64,000 nt of DNA from positions 104,706,305 through 104,770,304 of the forward strand of contig NC_071572.1 of assembly GCF_024509145.1 (NCBI RefSeq), read 5' to 3'. The notes under the pieces were generated by a model. It was not told the origin of the DNA. It worked only from the letters and a program-made list of their open reading frames with translations, and made no database searches. The translations under genes were made by a program, and so were the position numbers. The DNA comes from Vidua macroura (Eukaryota > Chordata > Aves > Passeriformes > Viduidae). Below, in pieces: positions 45,819 to 57,677 of the stretch; the first letter of the stretch is position 1; each line of letters begins with the position of its first letter.

Positions 45819-48643
45819 ACTAAAGGGTTCACCACAGAGACACAATGATACTTTACAAAAATGACAAAATAAAATTCATGGGCCTTTTTTTTTGGTTTTA
45901 AAGTCCTCTCTGCAGCTGAGAATGTAAAATATAGGTAAGAAAAAGTTGTATTATTAATTATGGAAATAGAGAAATTTACCTCTCATACAGATGAGAAGCT
46001 GCTGTATCAACCTGTATTTTAGTCAACTATCTGTGTTAATAAAGATAACTTGTTCAAATAAAAGTGCTCCTTTATTATGGATGGGATGCACCATAGTCCT
46101 GAAAGCTCTTTCAACATGCTTTAACCTTGAAGATTTTGAAGAGGTGATTTAATAGGAATGAACTGATGAAACTTGCCACTACAATATTGTCATGTGTATA
46201 TGATGTAAATTAGAACATTTTAGTACAATGTTTCTCCACTATAATGTAAGAAAAATACATAAGTATATAGCAAATTTGTTTTTCATTAAACAACAGATTG
46301 TATAATGGTGCAGTACATCATAATAGATTTTTTTTTCTTTATGCTTGAATAAATACAAATTAGATGATAACACTTTATTTTAATGATACACTGATTAATA
46401 CTGGATTACAATAAAACCTTTATGAAAGTGCATATGACATTTCCATTAATAGCAATTGAATTTGTTATTATTACTTTTATTATAATGAACAGCAAATCAA
46501 ATTACTGGTGATAGAAGTCTTAAATTATATCACTGATGTTTCAGGAAAAATATAATTTTAACTCTCAAAACTTGCCTTAATCACACCCAAGGGGACCATT
46601 GTTGTATGAATTATTGTGTTTAAATAACCAGAAATATTAAAAACAGAATGTTGTACTATCATGATATCTTTTAATACTTTAAGAAGTCACATAATTTCAT
46701 TAACACAATTTCATCTTACTAATAGGTGAATGCACAGACTTATGATAAAGTCTATAAAACACTTAATTGAAATGTAACCTGTGAATGATATTTGACCAGT
46801 GAAAAATCTGTTTCAAAGACATTTCTACAATCATACTAGTTATTGCAAATAGCAATTTAATTCTGGTTATTGCAAATATCAGCCAAAGTATGAGATAAAG
46901 TCAAAAATATGTTCTGCTCAGAATTCAAACTCAACACTTTAAAAAGGTTTTGTATTAAAAATCTCTTTGAGGCATCTGTAGTGGACATTTCTAGTAATGA
47001 ACACTTTAGTGTTCCCTGGCCATAATCTGAAAGCCCTTTTCATGATTAATATCAGAAGTTTTCTCACTTTTTTTTTTTCATTTCCTTTGCACAGGTAGGC
47101 GATTAATTCCATATTCTAATCAAAATTCAATTCAAGCAGTTGTAGACATTCAGGATAAATTTTCGTCCCATCCATAACTCCACACACAAAGTACAAATAA
47201 AAAGGTTCTCTTTCAAATGTGTTTTTTAGGGAGAAAACCAAACTATGTGTTGCTGTTGTAGCATGTTATCATGTGTCACAATGCATGTGCTAAATTATTG
47301 GGTACAAAACATCTGGGCTGATGTAGTCACTCTGGGAAAAGAAGAGTCAGTTTTGTGCTGACAATTGGCTTGACACATTCACTGCATAAACTATAATATT
47401 CTGCAAGTAGGGACTCATGCCCAAAATCTGATTTGAAAGATTTTACATCCTTAGGGGCTCTTTAAGGGCACTTTTTGGAGCACTTCATTCAACCGGCACT
47501 TATCCACTTCCCCGAATGTGAAACTCAGACTAAACAAACAGGTGAATGACTGTCATTCATTTCAAATGCAAAAGAATTTCAAAAGCCCATTTCAAGAATT
47601 AGCCTGTGGGGAGCACACAGCAGTTTGTCCCTTCCCTGAAATGGATTTTTGTTTTTATAAGTCACTCAGTAGGCACAGGTTTTGATTTTAAAATACTCTC
47701 TAAAAAATACCCCTGCAGACATTACTTGGACTAACTGCAATCATTTCAGATTCTGTGAAGCAGTGGGGAAACGTGCTCATCTCACCACTGTACAATCTGC
47801 AGAGACTTCATTTGGAAGGAGCCCTGTCGAGGCAGTTGTTTTCTTTCTTTAATAGCTGCACGAGGCAGAGACAAGCAATGTCTGTTCAGCACTGACCCTT
47901 CAAGACTGATTTGATGGGTCAGAGTTCTTCAAGGAAGTCAGAGCTGAACTGATCAAATCTCTAGTTAAACTTCCTACCATCTAAGTATAGTAAGAACTGA
48001 ATTATTTGCTTTAGTTTACTGACAGAACGCCTTTTTTTTCCACTTTGCTAAACATACAAATTATTCCTGCTTGCCATTTTGAAGCTAAATAGAAAACTGT
48101 TATAGAAAAACTAAAATAAAGTTCTCAAAGAGACCTCTGTAGAACAAACAGCTAAAAATATGTCCACACATTCCTAAATCAAATAATAAGAACAACACTT
48201 TGTATTCATTTTCAGAAGAAACAACAACATAGTGTTTATCCCCAGTCCTTCAGAGAGAGGACTGTTGCATATTTATAGCACACTTCCAGATTACAATTAG
48301 CACTTGCTCAGTGGCTGAACGTGAGCTTGCAAGATTATGAAGTGAGGCAAATGAAAGTTAAATGTTCACAGGAAAAACATTTATTTTAAATAAACAATTT
48401 TAAAGGATGCTTTAAGCAATTATATACTTGCCTCGCTGCTGACTTCTGTCTCTTCAGGCCAATGTTTTCACCCTTTTTCTATTTATAAAATAAAGAATGA
48501 TGGTTTTGCACACCTTTCTGCTAACTGTTGTGGTTTAACAGTGAAAGATGCATATTAAGCCTTGAGAATTGTCTGTTATTGCTGAGAATTGTGAAGAACA
48601 CCTCAAAGCAGTTCCAGACATGGGTGATTTTGCTATATACCTC
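45819..48643. other. Repeat-poor AT-rich stretch, candidate conserved non-coding DNA
   Basis: No transposon is recognisable in nearly 3 kb. The part from about 47440 to 47960 is less AT-biased and rich in short transcription-factor-like words. It is a reasonable candidate for a conserved regulatory block, but I cannot test conservation from one sequence. Confidence 0.3.
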
Positions 48644-48676
48644 TTTTGTTTGTTTGTTTGTTTGTTTGTTTGTTTT
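48644..48676. repeat. TTTG microsatellite
   Basis: About eight TTTG units, then a short T run. Likely length-variable. Confidence 0.95.
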
Positions 48677-49728
48677 TTGTTATATTGAATGTCTTCTGCC
48701 TCTTTATTAAATTTATACATCAAAAGAATTATTACCAGTAACACACACACTTTTTTTTTTCCTTAATGAAGGAGGTATATCTCAGGCTTCCATTCAAAAG
48801 TCTTTTATAACAATGAATATACTTCCTTGTACAGGAATTTGAATTACTTCCAGAGCTGATAACAGAATTTTACAGATGAATAAAAAAATCTGCATGCAGA
48901 AATCTGACATCAAAAGTAGAGGTTTATTAAGCACTATGAGGCCAAATATAATGAGCTATTTTCTCTATCTACCTCTGAAATTCATGATAAGCTTCAAACA
49001 CTGCTGTTCTGTTTTATTATTCACCAGTTGTAACCAATTAATTGAAACTTAGACCAGACATTAAAATACATAAAGGTACATATTTAAACTATAGCATAGT
49101 CATTTTCAAACTTCTTTAATGTAGGCTCTGAAAAGACAATTTAAAAATACCATGTGTAACATGTATCAGTTTATTTCCTTCATTCATTTTCATAAAACCA
49201 TTAAAAATATCTTCTTAGCTATATAGCTTTCAAATAAAAGGGACCATTATCTATAAAAAATTCTACTGAACATATCACAAAGAATTCTCCAAATAAACCA
49301 CAAAATCAAATGGTAAGCAGATGAAGATATGCCCTTGGATCAGCCGAAAGCAAGCATAGAAATAAATTGAGACTCTTTTGCAAGCCTCATAACCAAAATT
49401 AAAGGAATTACTTCAACATAAGGAATCACCTGTTATTGAAAGGCAAGATCAACTATAGTTCTGCCATTCCTGACAGTTACTTCTTCAGCTTTGAATAACA
49501 AAATTTCTATAACCTTCTCCAAAATGCATTCCTGTGCTTTAGTACTGAAGAAAGCTTGCACTAGTAATGTAAACAAAATAGCTCTAGATGTGATGCCCAC
49601 ACAGGCTGATCTACCCAAAATGATCTACCTAGTCTTTACCAAGGAAAGATTTTCTTTCCACTATATTTTTACAACACTTTTATTATACATTTTATTATTA
49701 GTGCATGTTCTCTCTGTCTCCTTTTTAG
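48677..49728. other. AT-rich non-coding stretch
   Basis: Nothing recognisable before the pyrimidine tract (about 49706-49728) that precedes the possible exon. Confidence 0.4.
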
Positions 49729-49936
49729 CTTGTCTTCCTATGTCAGTTCTTCGTAGGTCTAATAAGGTTCATTATTCCTTGGTGAACTCCGTTCACCTGG
49801 GTTACATCTTTCCTGAACTGTGGCAAATTCCTCTTGACAGAGTTCAAACTGGTGCTGAATAGAATCCAACAGCATGTCGCCAACCTTATGGATATCAATC
49901 CAGGCTACGTATTCGAGACAGCGTTTCTCTTTAAGG
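49729..49936 (+). other. Possible exon, unrecognised
   Basis: A strong acceptor-like pyrimidine tract ending CTCCTTTTTAG closes at 49728, and a good donor AAG|GTAATT lies at 49934-49942. Between them is a block with six CpGs (near 49751, 49789, 49878, 49907, 49913, 49920), in contrast to CpG-poor flanks. All three full-length frames have a stop, so the segment cannot be a plain internal coding exon. One frame is open from about 49785 through the donor (near its end: LMDINPGYVFETAFLFK). A second acceptor-like CTCTTGACAG ending at 49842 would give a coding exon of about 94 bp in that frame. Alternatives are a non-coding RNA exon, an old inserted sequence or chance. I do not recognise the peptide. 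Confidence 0.22.
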
Positions 49937-49942
49937 TAATTA

Positions 49943-51477
49943 TATGACACTGTTGATTCATGTTCAGTTTGTGGCCCATTAAATACCGGGGTTTTTTTCA
50001 GTACCAATGATGTCTAATCATCTGTTTCTTGTCTTGTATTTATGGCAGTTGATTATTTCTGCTGAGTGTGGAGCTTGTCATTTATCCTATTGAAGTGCAT
50101 TTTTGCTCTGCAAATTGTTTCTTCAATTGACTGTGATCATGTTAGATTCTATGCCTGGCCTCTGTCATGCTTGTAAATACTCTCAGCCTGTTGTCAATTG
50201 TAAATTTCATGCCCAGTCTTCACTTCCTATCAAAATTACAAGAAAATAAAAATAAAAATTTACATTGGAATCAGTATAGAACTGCACTCAAACAGATTTT
50301 TATTTTACAGGGAAAAAAGTAATCACTATTTAATGATAATTTTCTAAACAGTAGGACATTCAGCAGGTGCTGTGTCTTTACCATGTTTCCTTAGCATGTT
50401 ACCTGAGAAAATGTTAGAAGTTTAGGAATGCCAAAGTATTTACAAATTCTCTGCAACCCCAAGGCCAGTTTCCCTGCTGTAAAAGGAATTAGATTGTCTT
50501 CACAAGCCTAGATAATAATAAATCCATACTGGACTATATTGATCACCTGATTATCTTCTAGTTGGTTATAGAGCACTTGCATTGATCCAGCATTTTTCTG
50601 CTAATAGAAATAAAGCTGACTGGACAATAATTTCCCTTTTTGCACTTTTTTCCCTTTTCTTACCCTCCCACTTTGATAGTGGGTACTAACTTTACACTTC
50701 TGGCTTTGCCTGTTTTCTGTAGGCTCCCAAAGACAAGTGCAAATGGTTTTGGGATTACTCCAGCCAATCCTCAGACAGTGATATAGTGAATTTCATCACA
50801 ACCAGTCAACTTGAAAACATATGTCTTACCTACTCTTTAATACACTCTACATCTATTGAAAGAAAATTTTTTTACATTGCAATGTGTCATTGCAATGTAT
50901 TCTTTTAAGTGTCTGATGACAATGAACCTGGAAGCAAAAAGGCTTTAATCAGTTCTGTTTCCTTGGGATCAACCACTGCCATCACTGAGCAGGAGAAGAT
51001 GCCCTTTGTCTTCCTTTAAAAAGCCTTTCTTTTATTAGTTAAATCATTATAGACAATGCTTTTAATAAGACCTAATTTATGGTATTCATAGATACTTCAA
51101 ACATAAATCTGCTTAATCTATAGTTTTTGTCATCTGTGCTCCCTCTGCAGTTAGGAGAAAAGGATAAATGTCTCTTCATAAGAAATGTGAGCAGAGCTGA
51201 TTTTCCATCCAGCTCTCATCAGACTTTTTCATCTCTGATAGCTTATATTAGGTAAGATTTATCCAACGAAAAATGTTACACATTTCTTTCCACTTGTCTC
51301 TTTCTTTGGGCTTTGAGCAAACTGATTTTTGTCCTATAGGTTTGTGCTAATTCTCTGCATCATAAACCTAGTATTTTATGCACATCTGTCTAGTTCTTGA
51401 GGGAATTCAAATACTCACAAATAAGATTAAATAATTTCTTATTATTTGTTTTATTATGGTCTTACCATGATGACATG
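49943..51477. other. AT-rich non-coding stretch
   Basis: No repeat or gene recognised. Confidence 0.45.
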
Positions 51478-51790
51478 ATTTCCTTCCTTCCTTTCCTTCC
51501 TCTCCTTCCTTTCCTTCCTTTCCTTCCTTTCCTCCCTTTCCTCCCTTTCCTCCCTTTCCTTCCTTTCCTCCCCTTCCTCCCCTTCCTCCCCTCCCTCCCT
51601 CCCTTCCTTCCACAACTTCCTTCCGCAACTTCCTCCCTCCCTCCCTTCTTCCCTCCCTCCCTCCCTTCTTCCCTCCCTCCCTTTTTTCTCTCCCTTTTTT
51701 CTCTCCTTATTTCCTTCTACTCTCTTCTTCCTGCCCTTCTTTTCCTCATCCTACACTTCTTTATTTTCTTCCTTGTTCTAGGTTTTCATT
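51478..51790. repeat. Large polypyrimidine tract, TTCC/CCCTTTCCTT type
   Basis: Nearly 240 bp of pure C and T (51481-51715), broken only by two CAAC/GCAAC interruptions, then a looser T/C-rich tail. Inner units are (CCTT)n and a 10-bp CCCTTTCCTT variant. Long mirror-like homopurine/homopyrimidine tracts can form triplex DNA and stall replication. The 174-codon Leu-Pro-Phe open frame across it is an artefact. Confidence 0.97.
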
Positions 51791-52280
51791 CCCCATCAGT
51801 CTGTCCCAAGATCCTTTTCACCATCATATTCCCAAATGTTTCCCAGATTCTGCTAATTGAAATTTCTAGCACCTTCATCTATATAGTTGCTTTTGCAACT
51901 CAGTTCCTAGTATATTCATAGAATGTGTTCAAATCTTTTTTTTTTTTTTTTTTTTAATTTTTATTTTTCCTTTTCCTTCCCATTCCTTCCCACAGTTGTG
52001 CTGTGTTTAGTATCCCAGAAGTGATCAGAGTTGCTCCAAGGCAATATTACTCCTGAACCTTTTCACAGTGTTGAAGGTTTTATTTCTGTGGGTTTTCATT
52101 GTCACTTGAAGAAAATCAGCTACTGAAGTAAATGTTGCATATGAATACCTTAAAACTTGTGAAACTACTTGGCTTCTGCTGTGAGGTCACTAGCAGTCTG
52201 TTAGCACTGGATCTGTTTTGGATTCTCTTTCTTTTCCAGAATTTCTCTTTTCTTCTGGTTAATATGATATTCCAAGCAAA
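51791..52280. other. Non-coding stretch with T20 run
   Basis: It contains a T run (51936-51955). Otherwise nothing recognisable. Confidence 0.45.
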
Positions 52281-52291
52281 TATAAATAAAT

Positions 52292-52336
<45 letters not shown>

Positions 52337-52470
52337 AATGAACAAAAAAAAAAACCAATAAATAAATAAAATAAATAAATAAATAAATAAATAAAATTAA
52401 CAAAAAAAAACCACCAAAACCAAACCAAACCAAAACAAAACAAACCCACAAACCAAACCAAAACAGCAAA
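52281..52470. repeat. TAAA microsatellite grading into CCAAA-rich tract
   Basis: (TAAA)n blocks at 52298-52337 and 52357-52395 are separated by an A-rich spacer that includes AACAAAAAAA. A CCAAA/CAAAA-rich tail runs to about 52470. The pattern suggests repeated slippage and partial duplication. Minus-strand open frames here are artefacts. Confidence 0.95.
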
Positions 52471-53963
52471 CTCTCCCAAACCAGATACTTTATTAGGAAA
52501 AATAAATTAGTGTAGAGCAGGAGCTGGGGAGAGTCTACAAGAATTTTAATGGCACAGAAGGTTAGGCAAACTGTAATTAGCTATAATTGGTTCCCACATA
52601 AGTTGTGACATCGTTGCCTAGTGCTAAGTGGCACTGTTTGTTTTGAAATCTTTCAAAACAGAATCAAAGGAATTGATTCTAAACTGATATTTACAGTGTG
52701 AATTTACACAAAGGACAATTAGATGAACATGATGATCGAGGCACAAACAGTCTTTTGCTAGTTTAAGAGGAATTTTGGAACAGGAATTGTATTTAATTAA
52801 TTCAGTGGTAGTTAAAAATATAGAGCACAGGCTCCTGCAAGCAACAACTGTGCAAGAGAATAAGCTCCCATTTATTGCTCAGTTAATAGGTATGAAAACA
52901 AGCATTCATCAAAAGTGATTAAAGGAATCCTTTCCACACTGTTTTGTCAGCCTTTCATGAGCTTGTAAAACATCTTAAAAACATACTTAGAAAATAAATA
53001 ACTGAATAATTCCAAAACCACTTTATAAAAAGAAAATAAAATTGTATGTTCTTCTATCAACTTCTTTACTGTAGAAACTGATGCACCAGAAATTGCTGGT
53101 TTAGGTTTTTTTTTTCCAAAAAGCTTGTTTCTTCAGTTAATTTGCTGCAATAGTATTCATAGGCAAAAACAAGGACTCAATCTCAGCTAATTAAATTTTA
53201 ATCTTTCTTAAAATTATTATTTAAAAAGAAAAAAAAAATTAAAAATCAATCTTGGCTCAAAATATGCTTTTATTCCTTTCTAAAATGCTACATGGATTGA
53301 AAGCTAGAAGAAGAAAGTAACAAATTAAAATGTCAAGCATTGACTTTTGCCAGTTTTAGAATAGAATTTAAATAAATGGCTAAACCAAAGATTTCTAAGT
53401 AAAATCATACCTAAAACTCCCACATTTGTCAAATTTTTTCCATCTTTACGAAGTATCTTTTTAAGATTTTCCCCCTTGCAGTAGTATAAGATGTCAAAAT
53501 TAATACATATTTCTGCAGATTTTTCTTGATGATGATGTGCACTTTTCAACAATCCAAACATCATGGAGAACCGTTGGGCCACGTGAGCTTTTCACATCAG
53601 TGTTTAGGAGGAGCTCTTGCTCCCTGCCTGTCCCTCTTGAAGTGTTTGACCTAGTAGTTAATCTAGTTGAAAAACATAGCTTCTGGTCTGAAAATATTTC
53701 AGTTCTTATACCTGTACTACAGTGCTGGACAAAGGAAAAAGAAATTATATCATTTTTGTGGGGTTGTTTTTTGTTAGTTTAGTTTTTTGTTTGCGTTGGC
53801 TTTTTTATTTGTTTGATTTGGTTTGGTATTTTGTTGGTTTTTAATTTTTTTTTATTATTAATGTTTCTCCTTTATTTTCTTACCTGAGAAATGCTGACCT
53901 GAGTGATGCATGTTTTTTGGCCCTCACTTGCTTTCTGATTGTGAAGCCTTTTTGGAGATATAG

Positions 53964-53964
<1 letters not shown>
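52471..53964. other. AT-rich non-coding stretch
   Basis: No gene or repeat recognised. A T/G-rich patch occurs at about 53757-53870. Confidence 0.45.

Positions 53965-54008
<44 letters not shown>
53965..54008. repeat. GATA microsatellite, 11 units
   Basis: A perfect (GATA)n tract of 44 bp with a short imperfect lead-in. It is likely highly polymorphic. Confidence 0.97.
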
Positions 54009-54010
<2 letters not shown>

Positions 54011-57000
54011 TCGATCTCTAAGTGCCTGAGGGCAAGGAGACTGGGTGATTTGGTTTAAAGTGTGACTTTGAAAGCGACATTTTGCTCAATGAGATCAGAA
54101 CTCCTGCTAATTCTGTTTGAAGTGGCTACTGCTCCTTATAACAGTGGCGTGGTGGGGTGAAAGGAGAATGCAGGCATGGTCAATTTCATCAGTGCCAGGA
54201 TGTGAAAAACCTGATTACTACAGTGTGAATTCCTTCCTTGACATTTCTATTTGTCAGACTTTAACCTGAAAGTGTATTTATGTATATGTATTTTCTCAAG
54301 CAAACTACTCAATAGGATTTTCATTTTTTTCTTTTGTATGTGTCCCATTTTGTTTGGGTTTTTTTAGCAGCAATATACTAAACATTTTTAAAATAGTTGT
54401 AATTGCAGCAACATTATCATTACCCATCTGAAACCCACAAATATATAGAGTTCTCCTGGGCCAAAAAGGGCTTCAAAATTAATTGCTACCTAATCAGATC
54501 TCCTCTAGGCAGAATTGAAAATTTTTTTTTTTTTTTTACTTTAAACACTTATAAAAATATGCAGTGCCAAACTCCCTCAGGGGAGAAAATGTTTCCTAAA
54601 TATTCTTTATCTTTATTACTACAGTAGTTTCCATCTTTTGTTTCAAAATGGTTTTTGAAGTGACTCTTTCAGTATGTTTTCAAAAATTTTCTTGACCCTT
54701 AGCTGGATGTCTCTGAACCATGAAGAAAGTTTTCAATGAAGAAGTTGTGAGAACTGAGAAATATTATTGTACTGAAGCGATGAAAGTAGAAAGAAAAAGA
54801 AGGAAACCTAATGGATTTTAGGTACTGAACATTATTCCACAATACCCTTTAGTCAAAACCAGCTATTTTGGATTAATGATGTTCTTAAATTTTCCTGTAC
54901 AACACAGTCAGTCTCTGTTTAACATTGCTGAACTGTAAAACAGCTATTTCACAAAATCCATTTTCTTCTGACAACTTCATTCCTCTCTGTCCTGTTCTTT
55001 TTCTTTTTTTTCTTTTTTTTTTTTTTTTTTTTTTAATAAAAAATAGAAGAAATAGATGATGGGAGGGAAAAGACAGAAATAAAAGAGCGGACATATAACG
55101 AAGAAGGAAGCAGATGGAAGAGGAAAATTGCTAGCTTTTTACAAGACATTGCATGCAGTCATTTTATGCTTCTTTGGGCGAGCAATGTAAAAGCAATAAG
55201 ATATAGAACGATGTTTTCCTGGGAAACTTTTAATGATGAGAATGATGCTTTGGGAATGGCTTTTAGAGTTTAATTAGCATCCCTTTCACTAAGTGATCAT
55301 CATCAACATTAATATCGATAATATTTAGCAAACTAGTCGGAGAAAGCTGCTTCCACTTAACAACAACCATAGAAAAAAGGAGAGGAAAACAGACAAACAC
55401 AACAGTCAACAAGCAGGCAAACTCTACAAGCAAACATGGAAGGCAAGCTCTTCCATTCTCTAGGATAAAATTTATGTGAACTGCAATCTCATTTTTTCCA
55501 GATAAAAATTAAAACTATGGTTTATTGATAAAGAAAATGGTTCTTCATTAAGGCAGCAAATCTGAACAAGAAAGAAAGCAGGGGCTGATGGTTGATTCAA
55601 ATGTAAAACTTAAAAAAACCCTTTGCTCTTCAGTCACTTTTTTGTGTTGACTGGAAATCATTTTGGATAGTGATCATATAAAGAAAAACTGCTTAGATTC
55701 TACACTGTCATTGAAGATGTATTGTTTGCTTCATATACAGGGAAATGTTTTGGATGCCTAAGGAAAAAGATTATTTAAACATTATGCCACCAATAATATA
55801 ATTCACAAAACACTAGTTTGGAGGTAAATGCAGAATATACAATGCAGTATGGAAAAGTAAATTTTACACTACAGGAAAAAGCATATGCTGCTTGAAGCTT
55901 CCAGTACCACAAGGTGATGTAACAATATAACATATAATAGCATATAACTGGGAAGCAGAATTAATGCCTTTTTTAAAAAAACTTCTAGTGTTGACACTGA
56001 CTTCCTTCAGTGGAAATGAAAGGATCTGAGGTTGAGATCAAAGTGATTACAAATATGCTTTACAAGGATAAATGGAAGTAAAAGAGAAAGGACAGAATCA
56101 GAGTGTTACTAAACAAAAGAGAAAATCAAAATAATATAGAGAAAGAAAGATATGAAACCAGGTACTTGACTTCAAAGTCCTGCAGGCAATTTCATACTAA
56201 CATGCTTTTTCAGTTCTAATGTCTGAGTTTATAAATGTCTGCAAGGGTTCAAATTTCAATAAAATTCCCTCCCCAGTCAGAAACTAGCTTCTAAATTCAT
56301 GTTTTCTGCATGCTAAAAATCTCCTACAAAGCTGAAATGAAATGTCTTGCTGCTAGCAACTGAATATATTTTCTTTCATACAGACTTACGCCTCACTGCC
56401 CTCACTTTCCATGTTTTCTTTTTTTTACTTGCTTAGGTATTTGGCAATAAGAAAATATTCTGTTTAGTTTATTAAAATAAGGCCAGAAAGAGGGTTTAAA
56501 ATCTATCAGAATCTACCAGAAGATAATCAGTGTTTTGCTCTGATCCCTTTTAACTCCTTTTATTTGAAACCACCCCAACAACCTAATGTATGTAGCAAAG
56601 AAGAAAAAGATGAACAGAATTCTCTGTGGGGAAGCTTTGCATAGGATAGTGATGGAAAACCAAGGGAAGATCATGAAGCACAGACCTTCCTTTTTAACAG
56701 CAAGCCAAAGAAAGTGAATAAAGAGCTCTCCAGAATTCAATTCTCTCACCTGAGCAAGCAGACATCTGCTGCCACACCGTACTGAACTGGCAAGCACTTT
56801 CTTAATTACTCAGCCCTTCCAGAAGGCAGCACTTCAGTGGTGATGAAGAGGCACAATTTCCAGAGTTTCAGTGGGAATTGTTTACAGTTCCCCTGAAGAT
56901 TTGTCGGAAGTGTTCTACTAACATTAGACTGCATATAAGGGACATTTCCCTGTCCAAACACAATTTAAATGGTTAAAAATCAACCTTGCCACTTCCATCT

Positions 57001-57098
57001 CACTGTTGTTACAGATATTTCCTCTTAGAAAGGTATGGAGCCCATGGGATACTGTATTCTGGTAGTCCTTTTGCAGATTTCTGTTTGACAAACTTAAA
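54009..57098. other. Repeat-poor AT-rich stretch
   Basis: No transposon recognised apart from T runs at 54522-54538 and 55013-55034. The sub-block at 55130-55340 is listed separately as a candidate regulatory element. Confidence 0.4.
55130..55340. promoter_or_regulatory. Candidate enhancer-like element
   Basis: A compact cluster of homeodomain-like and related words: TTTAATTAGC (55271-55280), TGATCATCATC (55292-55302) and ATCGATAAT (55314-55322), with retained CpGs. This is the word mix of vertebrate conserved non-coding enhancers. Conservation and activity are inferred, not shown. Confidence 0.25.
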
Positions 57099-57125
57099 TG
57101 TAGGTAGTCTGTTTGACTACCTACA
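57099..57125. repeat. Perfect hairpin, 11-bp stem, 5-nt loop
   Basis: TGTAGGTAGTC (57099-57109), loop TGTTT, then the exact reverse complement (57115-57125). A third GTAGGTAG follows at about 57131. The pattern fits a local inverted duplication, perhaps by template switching. Confidence 0.85.
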
Positions 57126-57557
57126 AACAGTAGGTAGATTTATCTTGATTATTTTGTATAGAAAGATGCCTGAAGGCTTTAAGCTCCTTGAAAGTCATGG
57201 GGTGGGGAGTGGGGTAAATATCCACTGCTTCAGTAATGGATAGTTAGCCATCTTAAAGGATGGTTTGGATAGTTTTGTGTGCCGAAATAAGTCATTCTTT
57301 GATACAATTAAGCAATCCTCTTAATCCAGACCTTTAAGAGGAAGGATAAGACACCATCTCTTTCCCTTACACTCAGTAGATGTCTGTTTTCAACTTTATC
57401 TTCTCTGAGGATATTTAGGAATTTGCTTCAAGTATTTGCAATGTTTTGTATTTTGGCATCATCATTCACAATGTTTTGTTGTTTTTTTTTTTTTGCTGAT
57501 GCCTGTAAAGCTTTTTATAAATACTAGCCAGAACTTTTAAAATAAGGAGGGAAAGTA

Positions 57558-57560
<3 letters not shown>

Positions 57561-57593
<33 letters not shown>
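57561..57593. repeat. poly-T run (T33)
   Basis: Thirty-three consecutive T, among the longest pure homopolymers in the window. Confidence 0.97.
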
Positions 57594-57595
<2 letters not shown>

Positions 57596-57655
57596 CGTGA
57601 AAGTGCTGGCATAAGTACCTACCCTTATACTATTCTATATTATTATTATATATTA

Positions 57656-57677
57656 TAAGAATAGTATACTATTCTTA
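57656..57677. repeat. 22-bp perfect palindrome
   Basis: The sequence equals its own reverse complement around a GTATAC centre; it is flanked by TAAGAAT and ATTCTTA arms. A related TATACTATTCTATAT lies about 30 bp upstream, suggesting a small AT-rich inverted expansion. Confidence 0.9.

Noticed and set aside
51397..51921. 174-codon plus-strand open frame
   Set aside because: It is a Leu/Pro/Phe repeat read through the polypyrimidine tract; its length comes from a simple sequence that lacks stops.
52116..52479. 117-codon and 62-codon minus-strand frames
   Set aside because: They are the TAAA and CCAAA microsatellite read as Leu/Ile/Phe/Tyr repeats.
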